Part shown: one piece after another, positions 1 to 6,929 of the stretch
Numbering within the stretch: the first letter of the stretch is position 1
Layout: the number at the start of each line of letters is the position of its first letter
NCBI GenBank assembly: GCA_036704825.1
Contig: JAUBSN010000002.1
Coordinates: 62,001 to 126,000, forward strand
DNA length: 64,000 nucleotides
Origin: Microcoleus sp036704825
GTDB lineage: Bacteria > Cyanobacteriota > Cyanobacteriia > Cyanobacteriales > Microcoleaceae
Reading direction: 5' to 3'
Notes under the pieces: generated by a model
What the model was told of the DNA's origin: nothing
The model's input: only the letters and a program-made list of their open reading frames with translations
Database searches by the model: none
Position numbers and translations under genes: made by a program

Positions 1-6
1 AGCTAG

Positions 7-864
7 GTTTCAATCCCTGATAGGGGTTTAGGTTGATTGCAATGTTACTACTTGGATCGCCGTAGCCGTCCACATCTGGTTTCAATCCCTGATAGGGGTT
101 TAGGTTGATTGCAATAGCGGCCAAACAAATTTAAAAACTTGTGACAATTCTGTTTCAATCCCTGATAGGGGTTTAGGTTGATTGCAATATAACTGGCATC
201 ATTCCAAGAAAGATGGAGTAAATCACCGTTTCAATCCCTGATAGGGGTTTAGGTTGATTGCAATTTCGGCGTAAGGTATCTCTAATTTATGTTTTCCTTC
301 GTTTCAATCCCTGATAGGGGTTTAGGTTGATTGCAATTTTCAGCTTTCAAAAACTGGCGAGCTGAAGGCCCTGCCGCGTTTCAATCCCTGATAGGGGTTT
401 AGGTTGATTGCAATTTTAATCCAACGCCAACTATTCCCGGTATTGGATTTTCTGTTTCAATCCCTGATAGGGGTTTAGGTTGATTGCAATTAGAACTTAT
501 CCCCTACCTTTAAAAGCAACCGCTGAGTTTCAATCCCTGATAGGGGTTTAGGTTGATTGCAATTTGTAACTCGGCTTTGACGGTAGGTGGGGTAGTGGTT
601 TCAATCCCTGATAGGGGTTTAGGTTGATTGCAATCGGGAATGTATCGCTATTTGCTTGGGAATACACGGGAGGCATGTTTCAATCCCTGATAGGGGTTTA
701 GGTTGATTGCAATGGAAGCCACTTTGGCCAGGTGTTCATGGTGGAATAATTTGTTTCAATCCCTGATAGGGGTTTAGGTTGATTGCAATATTACAGGTTG
801 AGTTTTCAAATGAATTTGGCTGCAAGCGTTTCAATCCCTGATAGGGGTTTAGGTTGATTGCAAT
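7..864 (-). CRISPR. Type I-D CRISPR array, 12 repeats, continuing off the left edge
   Basis: Twelve identical 37-nt repeats begin GTTTCAATCCCTGATAGGGG on the + strand, starting at 7, 79, 152, 228, 301, 378, 454, 527, 598, 677, 753 and 828. They enclose 11 full spacers of 34-42 nt, and six bases of a further spacer lie at the left edge. Read on the minus strand the repeat ends in ATTGAAAC, the usual form of a type I 5' handle, so transcription is inferred to run leftward, in the same direction as the cas operon. CCCT/AGGG can form a short stem. No repeat degeneracy is seen, which fits the leader-proximal (young) end. I found no obvious match between a spacer and the rest of the window by eye. 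Confidence 0.97.
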
Positions 865-1116
865 AGCAGGTTTCTGGAAGCCTTACTCTATTTGGTTTTC
901 AAGGTTCGTTTGCGATGACCTAAACTAAAAGTATCATTTCAGCCTCTGGGTTGTCAAGGGGCTACCGCCCAAAATCTCTCAAATTGTTTCCCAGTAACCC
1001 TTTCAGCGTTTGCGACGATCGATTTTGACTCCAGACAGGCTCAACCCCTTATCCGTCATAGAATCCAGCCACTTTTTTTCAAGCCCGCTTTTTTACACCT
1101 ACCGATCGTCGCAAAA
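865..1116 (-). promoter_or_regulatory. CRISPR leader region
   Basis: This non-coding stretch lies between the last intact repeat and the terminator behind cas2. Because the array appears to be transcribed leftward, this is where the leader and pre-crRNA promoter should be. An inverted pair is visible: GTTTGCGACGATCG near 1007 and CGATCGTCGCAAAATAC near 1102. I cannot assign a reliable -10/-35 pair. Confidence 0.6.
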
Positions 1117-1144
1117 TACAAAAGAGGAGCCCCGCGACTCCTCT
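1117..1144 (-). terminator. Rho-independent terminator of the cas operon
   Basis: On the minus strand, AGAGGAG, an 8-nt loop and CTCCTCT form a perfect 7-bp stem, followed by TTTTG. It lies 25 bases behind the cas2 stop codon, so it should separate the cas mRNA from the array transcript. Confidence 0.75.
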
Positions 1145-1168
1145 CTCCAAACCCTCCAAACCAGCCTC

Positions 1169-1441
1169 TCAAACAAAAAACACCGTATTGTCCCTCGGAG
1201 GATCTCCACCAATCCGTTCCACTTTACCCTGACAGCAAGCGCACAGAGAATAGAAGCGGATATTATCTCGATCGCACTTAAGGAGCTTACTCAAGCGCGA
1301 TCGCAACTTAGCATACTGAGTCGGAGTCAGTTCGCACTCAAAAATACTGTACTGTACCCACTGCCCGTAAGACTTGAGAATGCTGTGTATCTTAGTCCGC
1401 CGCTTGTCATCAGAAACATCGTAACTCACAACAAAATACAT
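1169..1441 (-). CDS. cas2: CRISPR-associated endoribonuclease Cas2
   Basis: This 90-residue protein is the usual Cas2 size. It starts MYFVVSYDVSDDKRR, the ferredoxin-like first strand with the conserved Asp after the hydrophobic strand, and contains the SYGQWVQYSIFEC segment typical of the family. With Cas1 it forms the integrase that inserts new spacers. It is the last gene of the leftward cas operon, 21 bp after cas1, and is followed by a hairpin terminator and then the array. The ATG start is unambiguous. Cas2 here presumably acts as a structural partner in Cas1-Cas2 integration; nuclease activity cannot be judged from sequence. Confidence 0.95.
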   Translation of the reverse strand: MYFVVSYDVSDDKRRTKIHSILKSYGQWVQYSIFECELTPTQYAKLRSRLSKLLKCDRDNIRFYSLCACCQGKVERIGGDPPRDNTVFFV

Positions 1442-1462
1442 AATAAACCTCCGCGATCGCTT

Positions 1463-2467
1463 TTATCTGATTACCAAAGGCGGATATTTGTCAATTTCCC
1501 CCATCAAACACTTCGCCAACAGCCGCCCCTGAATTTCAAAAGCTTCTTGGTAAGTATGCTGAGTACCCATCACCGGATGCTTAAATTTAGATTGCTTCTT
1601 TTCTTCGTACAGGCGCAGAAAAATTTTCAACCCATCTTTAGTCAAAGAAACAGCCCCACTCAACGGTTCAGTTATAAAATCATCAGGACTCAACTGCCCC
1701 TTATTTACAGCAGAAAACACCAGCACATCCACAACCAAAGGTCGAAACTCTTCCATCAGATCCAAAGCCAAAGAAGGGCGGCCGTAACGTTCCAAATGCA
1801 AGTATCCTAAATAAGGGTCAAACCCTACAATATTTACAGCACTTTGAACATCATGTCGCAGCAACGAATAGCCCAAACTTAACAAAGCATTAACCGGATC
1901 GGTTGGAGGACGGCGGCGGCGGGCTTCAAATTGGAACTTTGAGGATTTGATTAACTGGTTGAAACAGCCAAAATAAGCGGCACTGCCAGCCCCTTCCAAG
2001 CCTCTGAGAGAAGCGATCGAGTTAGTTTTGTCAAGAGGTGCGATCGCTCCTTCCAGCCGCTTAACATGAGATTGCAAATCCAGTTGAGAATCTTCCCGTC
2101 CTCGTCGCAATAAAATAGTGCGGTAATTTTTCAGCTTGCCGCGTACAAACCCCCTAACTAAATGTATAGCCATCTCGGATTCCCCTGCTGCTTTCCACTG
2201 AGCAGAGCGCACAAAAATATTCTTAGTAACTTCAGGCTCCAGCCTGCCTAAATATCGCCCCGATCCGGTGAGAAAAGTCAAAGGAATGTGACGGCTGAGC
2301 AGTTCAAAAACCACAGCAGGCGAGACGGTAGCACGTCCAAAAACAACCACACCATCAACTTTAATTAACGGCACATCCAAAAGATTTTTCTTCTCCGCTT
2401 TGACAGTGAGGCGTTCGTCGGTTTTGCCAATAAACGCATCATCTTGAGTAATATAAACAGTCCCCAT
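1463..2467 (-). CDS. cas1: CRISPR-associated endonuclease/integrase Cas1 (type I-D)
   Basis: At 334 residues this is normal Cas1 length. The N-terminal beta domain starts MGTVYITQDDAFIGK. The helical catalytic domain has LEGAGSAAYFG (first acidic ligand), NALLSLGYSLL and HLERYGRPSLALDLMEEFRP, carrying the conserved His and the final acidic residues for metal binding. It forms the spacer-integrase complex with Cas2. It sits between cas4 (stop 22 bp upstream) and cas2, the usual I-D adaptation order. All catalytic motifs look intact, so adaptation should be functional, consistent with identical repeats in the array. Confidence 0.97.
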   Translation of the reverse strand: MGTVYITQDDAFIGKTDERLTVKAEKKNLLDVPLIKVDGVVVFGRATVSPAVVFELLSRHIPLTFLTGSGRYLGRLEPEVTKNIFVRSAQWKAAGESEMAIHLVRGFVRGKLKNYRTILLRRGREDSQLDLQSHVKRLEGAIAPLDKTNSIASLRGLEGAGSAAYFGCFNQLIKSSKFQFEARRRRPPTDPVNALLSLGYSLLRHDVQSAVNIVGFDPYLGYLHLERYGRPSLALDLMEEFRPLVVDVLVFSAVNKGQLSPDDFITEPLSGAVSLTKDGLKIFLRLYEEKKQSKFKHPVMGTQHTYQEAFEIQGRLLAKCLMGEIDKYPPLVIR

Positions 2468-2489
2468 TTTGAACTCTCCTGTGAATAAA

Positions 2490-3083
2490 TTAACTAACTT
2501 CCTGATACCGGCTTACCTTCTCAGTAGCTTGCGGCAAACACTGCGAATAAAGGCTGCATCCTTTGCACCGGGGTTTGTAAACAGGCTGGGGGATAATCCC
2601 TTGGGTAAAAAGAGCCGTTATAGCAGAAATAGTTGCGATCGCCTCCTGTCTCAACCCCTCAGAAATCTCGACTAATTGCCGCTGATGCGACTGCGCGTAA
2701 TACACATATCCAGTCGCAATAGTTTTTCCCGTTATCTCCTCCAAACAAAGCGCTTGGGCGCAAACTTGCAACTCGTCGTTATCCCATTCCCCCTTCCGTC
2801 CCCGCTTGTATTCCACGGGATAAATCTCACCCTCAGCCGACTCAATCAAATCCGATTTACCAATAAGTTTATACTTTTCAGACTTCAGCCAAATCGCCCG
2901 CACCTGCCAAGTTTCATCGCGGTTAATCTCGCCCATCGTGTGAACGCGCTCGTGCAAACTTGTCCCTTCAATGGTATACTGATTATCGGTGAATTCTCCC
3001 GCGCAAGACATTCGCCAGCAGCGGTGAGGACAGTAGGAATACTGGTTGAGAGATGCGATCGAAATGTAATCAGAATCGTTCAT
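2490..3083 (-). CDS. cas4: CRISPR-associated exonuclease Cas4
   Basis: This 197-residue RecB-family nuclease has an N-terminal Cys (SYCPHRCW) and a C-terminal CKGCSLYSQC cluster that together can hold a 4Fe-4S centre. Nuclease motifs are the His in LHERVH, Asp in GKSDLIE and the ExK motif in VEYKRG. Cas4 trims and orients prespacers by PAM before Cas1-Cas2 integration. It is the first gene of the cas4-cas1-cas2 adaptation cassette. It is separated from cas6 by about 400 bp of palindromic repeats, so a separate promoter for adaptation is possible. The start is the ATG at 3083. Confidence 0.95.
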   Translation of the reverse strand: MNDSDYISIASLNQYSYCPHRCWRMSCAGEFTDNQYTIEGTSLHERVHTMGEINRDETWQVRAIWLKSEKYKLIGKSDLIESAEGEIYPVEYKRGRKGEWDNDELQVCAQALCLEEITGKTIATGYVYYAQSHQRQLVEISEGLRQEAIATISAITALFTQGIIPQPVYKPRCKGCSLYSQCLPQATEKVSRYQEVS

Positions 3084-3109
3084 AATTTTAAGGGTTGAAA
3101 TATTTAATT

Positions 3110-3470
3110 TCCCCGTGGGGCGAAAGAATTTGATGAATTAGCTATCCGCCAGCGATCTGCCAGCGATCCGCCAGTCCGCCAGGGGTTTCAACCCCTGTCT
3201 CATAGCTAAAGTCGGTTGAAACCGACTGAAGAAGTAATTTAATCATTGATGAGATTTTGAGCTTATCGGTAACAGTAAGCGCAAAGGTTGAAACGGACTG
3301 AAGTAGTAATTTCATCATTCATACTTGCAGTCCTATGCAAGAGGACTTTAGCTTTGAGGCAGGGGTTTCAACCCCTGGCGGACTAAGGGTTTTACGTTCA
3401 GCGGCCCTAACCGGCTGTATTTTGATGAATGAAGAATTAATCAATGTTTCAACCCTTGCCGGACTATGGG
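3110..3470. repeat. Palindromic repeat cluster between cas6 and cas4
   Basis: The 402-bp gap holds no gene. It carries two copies of AGGGGTTTCAACCCCTG (3181 and 3361), each a 7-bp stem, the palindrome GTCGGTTGAAACCGAC (3211), a variant near 3287, and tandem GCCAGCGATC units near 3150. These resemble small mobile palindromic repeats of filamentous cyanobacteria. They split the adaptation genes from the effector genes. Confidence 0.8.
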
Positions 3471-3485
3471 TTTTACCTTCAGTTA

Positions 3486-4322
3486 TCAAGAACTCCTATT
3501 AACAACAATCCGCCGAGTCATTCCCATTCCCATCGGAGTTTTCCTCCCGACTCCGCAGTAAACAGCAAAATCAGCCAAAGCATTAATTTGCTTAATCACT
3601 AAAGGCTCGACATCTCCCAAAATCCGATAACTAACCTCCCCAACCATGCCGACAAAATCAATTTGATAGTTAGTCAATCTTTCACTTCTGATATTGACAA
3701 ATGTAGAAAAAAGTGCATCGAAGGACTGCTCGGGAATTGCGATCGGGCTGTACTTATTCCACCGACTGAGGAGACTGTTAAAAACGCAGTCTCTAGTAGG
3801 AATCACCGAATCAAATTTTCCCTGTCGAAAAGTAGTAGGAGTCGCAAAACTGAAGGCAATTAAGCGATTAGTTTCCGAAGCGCGATCGTACAATTGAGAG
3901 TAATCGCAAGCATTAGCCCAAGGCTGATCTACTTGGGGCGTTCCGAGAATCTTAGCAATCATCAAATCGGCGGGCCCGAGATGCCACGGCTTCGACGGAT
4001 TGAGATTCAGCCAAAGATTAGTTAATTGGCCGAATAAAGTGTCATCAAGCAGAGTAATCCGCCACCAACAGAGGGTATGTTCTGGAATCGGTTCTGTGTG
4101 TTCCCATTGCAGGAAATGGTGTTTTTTGAATGGGCATTTTTTAGTTTGCAAAGGGCTGAGGGTGAAGGATTTTTGGGCTGCGGCATCGTGGAGGCGATCG
4201 CCGAGTTGTTTGTCAACGGAGCTCACGAGGGTGAGGAAGAGGGCGTGCAGGTGTCTTCCGGTGAGGTATCCGGGGGGAATTGGGGCCAGGGGCAGGATGT
4301 TGAGGACGAGGCTGTGCGGCAT
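3486..4322 (-). CDS. cas6: CRISPR pre-crRNA endoribonuclease Cas6 (type I-D)
   Basis: This 278-residue RAMP-superfamily protein has a C-terminal glycine-rich loop, CGVGRKTPMGMGMTRR, characteristic of Cas6. The N-terminal half begins MPHSLVLNILPLAPIPPGYLTGRHLHALFL, and the His in this segment is a candidate catalytic residue, as in other Cas6 proteins with an early His. It cuts the repeat RNA to leave the 8-nt 5' handle, here ATTGAAAC. It lies downstream of csc1 across 342 bp of repeats. The ATG at 4322 fits the family length. I infer the I-D assignment from the operon. Confidence 0.92.
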   Translation of the reverse strand: MPHSLVLNILPLAPIPPGYLTGRHLHALFLTLVSSVDKQLGDRLHDAAAQKSFTLSPLQTKKCPFKKHHFLQWEHTEPIPEHTLCWWRITLLDDTLFGQLTNLWLNLNPSKPWHLGPADLMIAKILGTPQVDQPWANACDYSQLYDRASETNRLIAFSFATPTTFRQGKFDSVIPTRDCVFNSLLSRWNKYSPIAIPEQSFDALFSTFVNIRSERLTNYQIDFVGMVGEVSYRILGDVEPLVIKQINALADFAVYCGVGRKTPMGMGMTRRIVVNRSS

Positions 4323-4369
4323 ATTTGGTTAATGGTTGGTGATTGTTTAAAGTATTGCAGACCACCAGG

Positions 4370-4645
4370 AAATGATATGATTTGCGATCGATTACCGATA
4401 ATATTGTAGGGGCGGGTTTACCAACAATATCTGCCAATAATTGACACTCTCAAAAACCCGCCCCGGTCGGGGTATTACGGTCAATCCAAGGGATATCATA
4501 TGATATGATTTGCGAACGATCGAGCATAATTGAAGATCGGGGCGGGTTTACAGAATCTCTCGTTTTTATTACAGATATTGGTGAACCCGCCCCTACAGGA
4601 ATTATGGTAAATTGCTCGTTCCCAGGTAGAACCTGGGAACGCATT
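4370..4645. repeat. Duplicated palindromic repeats between csc1 and cas6
   Basis: There is no gene here. Two inverted repeats with arms GGGGCGGGTTT/AAACCCGCCCC occur at 4409-4464 and 4539-4593. Each is preceded by the same lead-in, TGATATGATTTGCGA (4373 and 4501), so the unit seems duplicated with a period of about 128 bp. A third perfect 11-bp palindrome, CGTTCCCAGGT/ACCTGGGAACG, lies at 4617-4641. A related GGGGCGGGTT element is found behind menE at 24504. Confidence 0.85.
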
Positions 4646-4664
4646 TCTAGAGGCTCTGCTCCTA

Positions 4665-5372
4665 TTAATCAGCTCGAAAGCGGTATTCCATACACGCCGG
4701 AATTTTGAGTTGGTCAAAGTCGTAACATCGCCCTAGCATTTTGACATTTTGGATGAGGCTAACCGGAGGCATATTAACTACATCGTAGCTAATCACTTGA
4801 TGGGAAAACATTACGTCTAAAGGGTTGAGAAGATAGGGAAAAATCAAGTCTGTTTCTGAGGGCGATCGCTTTACTTCCTTCTGTTCTACAATTTCGACTG
4901 CTGCTTTGCTCATCCACTTTCCCAGACGAATCCATTTAGACAGTTTCACAGACTTCTCTGAGATTAGGAAAAACTCAAATTTGCTTTCCGGCGCAATTTC
5001 TTTAGTTCTTCCAAAACTAGGGATATTTTTCTGGGTTTTCTCCATTTCAACGTGATAGTTGTTGTTGGCGTATTTCCAAGTGTTGAGAGTGGAGGAGTGG
5101 GAGAGCGATCGCGCCGGAGTAACATAAATCCCCTGTTGGTTGAGCGCCGTTAAATGCTGCTCGTATTTAGGAACTTGTTCGGGACAGAAATAGCGATAGG
5201 AATCTTCTTCTGCAACGGTGGTGGAATAGATTTCGCTATCCACCAAACCGAGGGCGTAGCAAAGCGCGTAATTGTGAATTACTGGCTCGGTTTCGTAAAG
5301 TCTCCCTATCTCGCGAGTTGCAAAATAAAGGCTATCGTGCAACTCGATTTGACAGCGGTAAATAAAAGCCAC
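4665..5372 (-). CDS. csc1: Cas5-family Cascade subunit Csc1 (type I-D)
   Basis: This 235-residue protein starts MAFIYRCQIELHDSLYFATREIG, typical of Csc1 (Cas5d). It is expected to cap the 5' handle of the crRNA in the I-D effector complex and to contact Cas10d. It follows csc2 by 5 bp, so the two are probably co-translated. Its C-terminus (AGAMEYRF-like end, ACMEYRFRAD) runs into the repeat cluster. It could not be a catalytic Cas5 of the I-C kind, because a dedicated cas6 is present in the same operon. Confidence 0.9.
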   Translation of the reverse strand: MAFIYRCQIELHDSLYFATREIGRLYETEPVIHNYALCYALGLVDSEIYSTTVAEEDSYRYFCPEQVPKYEQHLTALNQQGIYVTPARSLSHSSTLNTWKYANNNYHVEMEKTQKNIPSFGRTKEIAPESKFEFFLISEKSVKLSKWIRLGKWMSKAAVEIVEQKEVKRSPSETDLIFPYLLNPLDVMFSHQVISYDVVNMPPVSLIQNVKMLGRCYDFDQLKIPACMEYRFRAD

Positions 5373-5377
5373 GATTT

Positions 5378-6391
5378 TTACTCCGTAGGTGCAACTGCTT
5401 TTTTACCTTTCTTGCCTTTTTCAGAACTCTTTAAGATATGTTTCTGAGCATAAGCTGTTGATTCAGTATTAGCTTGACTCAGCATTGCTTGCAGTTGAGT
5501 TTCATCGCTGGCAATCGATTTTACTTCGGTCAAAAGGCTATTAAAAGATTCCCCTATAAAATCGCGGTGCGAGATGCACTCTCCATCCATCAGTTCAGAA
5601 ATTGCTTGATTTGCATTAGTCAAAACATCATTTTCATTGAGAGGGTCTGGGGGATTAATTTTGCCAGCAGCACTCATCAAATCGTAGATTTTCTGCGTCC
5701 ACCGCAGATTGCTAACAATCTCGCCATCAGCAAAAATCACTCCGATCAATTCATTGCGAACTCGACCCGTGCGAGTAGTTTGCGCTCCGTAGTGTCGCGT
5801 TCGCAGAATGTTGTTGAAAACGTATAGAAAACCTGTTTCTGTGGGGTCTTTTAGCGTTACAATGCTGGGAAAAAAGACTTGAGGTAAAATGTGGTCTTGG
5901 CTGTTAATGCGGCTGGTAACTTCTCCCTGACGACTCATTGTTCCACTTTCAAACGGTGCATTGAGGGTAAAATTAAGATGAGAATCGTCGAAGGGAGTGA
6001 TGGAATAAGCAGTGTCTACAACAACCTTGGATTTCTCAGAACCCGAATCGCCGATCGCAAAACCGTATAAAATGCAATCAGGAGTAGTTTTGCTGAAATC
6101 AACGTTGTAATCGCACTTTTCCCAATCGCCAATTTTGTAGTTTCGCAGCAATTCTCGTCCGGTTAAACGTTCGGGTGTAGACTGTTTCCGCTTAAACATT
6201 GCTAAACGACTGATGTACGTTTTGTCTTCAATTCCAGCACTTACTCTGGCTTTATTCAATTCGCCATCAGTCTGAAACAGCGGATAAGATTCGGTGACGC
6301 GGATGGTGATAAAATGAGCGTATTTTCCCATCGGTTTTGCGGGAATTTCATCGTGAAAAAATTTAGAATCGAGAGTTTTCAGAAATTTCAT
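5378..6391 (-). CDS. csc2: Cas7-family Cascade backbone subunit Csc2 (type I-D)
   Basis: This 337-residue protein begins MKFLKTLDSKFFHDEIPAKP and includes TRHYGAQTTRTGRVRNELIGVIFADGE, a segment characteristic of Csc2 (Cas7d). It forms the helical backbone along the crRNA in the type I-D complex. A Lys-rich tail (EKGKKGKKAVAPTE) ends the protein. It sits 43 bp after cas10d and 5 bp before csc1. A GGAG-type ribosome binding site precedes the ATG at 6391. Length and order are standard for I-D. Confidence 0.94.
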   Translation of the reverse strand: MKFLKTLDSKFFHDEIPAKPMGKYAHFITIRVTESYPLFQTDGELNKARVSAGIEDKTYISRLAMFKRKQSTPERLTGRELLRNYKIGDWEKCDYNVDFSKTTPDCILYGFAIGDSGSEKSKVVVDTAYSITPFDDSHLNFTLNAPFESGTMSRQGEVTSRINSQDHILPQVFFPSIVTLKDPTETGFLYVFNNILRTRHYGAQTTRTGRVRNELIGVIFADGEIVSNLRWTQKIYDLMSAAGKINPPDPLNENDVLTNANQAISELMDGECISHRDFIGESFNSLLTEVKSIASDETQLQAMLSQANTESTAYAQKHILKSSEKGKKGKKAVAPTE

Positions 6392-6434
6392 GGTTGTTTC
6401 TCCAGTACAAGTTGATTGAAAAAGAGCGGATAAT

Positions 6435-6929
6435 TTAGGCTAATTCTGTTTCGGTTTCGGGAACTTCATCAGGTTCTTCCTGCTTGCGCTCCCTGCGTTC
6501 TTTGTCATCTTCCAAGCGATAAAGGTAATCGCAAGTATCCCGAATTAAATTGAGTTGAGTGCCTGCTAAACGAGCGCGATCGCCCTTCAAACTTCCATTA
6601 AAAATCACCTCCACAAAATACTTAGCAAAATCATAAATTGCTTGCCGTTCTTCCTCCGAATTTAAAGCAGGTTTCCACTTCCCATCAACAAAAGCAAGTG
6701 TCGGTTTTCCTTCGGCTGCCCGCCGCCGCACGTTATTCATCAGCTTTGACAAACGCCCGCCCACAATATCTGTTAAAGATTCGGTATTGTTGGCCAAAGC
6801 TTTGTCAAATTTCAGAATAACGTCAGCAGCTTCGTCAATAGGTTTCAGCACAGCATTAGCTTTCGCATATTGACTTTTTGCCCGATAAAAGCGGCGGTAC
6901 AGTTCGGTCAATTCTCGCATTTGATTCAC
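6435..6929 (-). CDS. cas11d: Probable internally translated small subunit Cas11d
   Basis: Inside cas10d and in the same frame, a GTG at 6929 (codon 929) is preceded by GAGG with an 8-nt spacer, a good internal ribosome binding site. An ATG follows three codons later at 6920. The product would be about 164 residues, starting at NQMRELTELYRRFYRAK, all-helical and acidic at the end. Independent translation of the cas10d C-terminus as the small subunit is established for the Synechocystis type I-D system. The exact start here is my inference from the DNA. Confidence 0.55.
   Translation of the reverse strand: MNQMRELTELYRRFYRAKSQYAKANAVLKPIDEAADVILKFDKALANNTESLTDIVGGRLSKLMNNVRRRAAEGKPTLAFVDGKWKPALNSEEERQAIYDFAKYFVEVIFNGSLKGDRARLAGTQLNLIRDTCDYLYRLEDDKERRERKQEEPDEVPETETELA

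Noticed and set aside
1010..1810. 266-codon open frame on the + strand opposite cas2 and cas1
   Set aside because: It is the mirror of two strong genes, has a biased composition (many Ser, Arg, Gln) and no recognisable domain or ribosome binding site.
4213..4717. Several 60-75 codon frames on both strands between cas6 and csc1
   Set aside because: They are made of palindromic repeat sequence; the same peptides appear on both strands, as expected for repeats, not genes.
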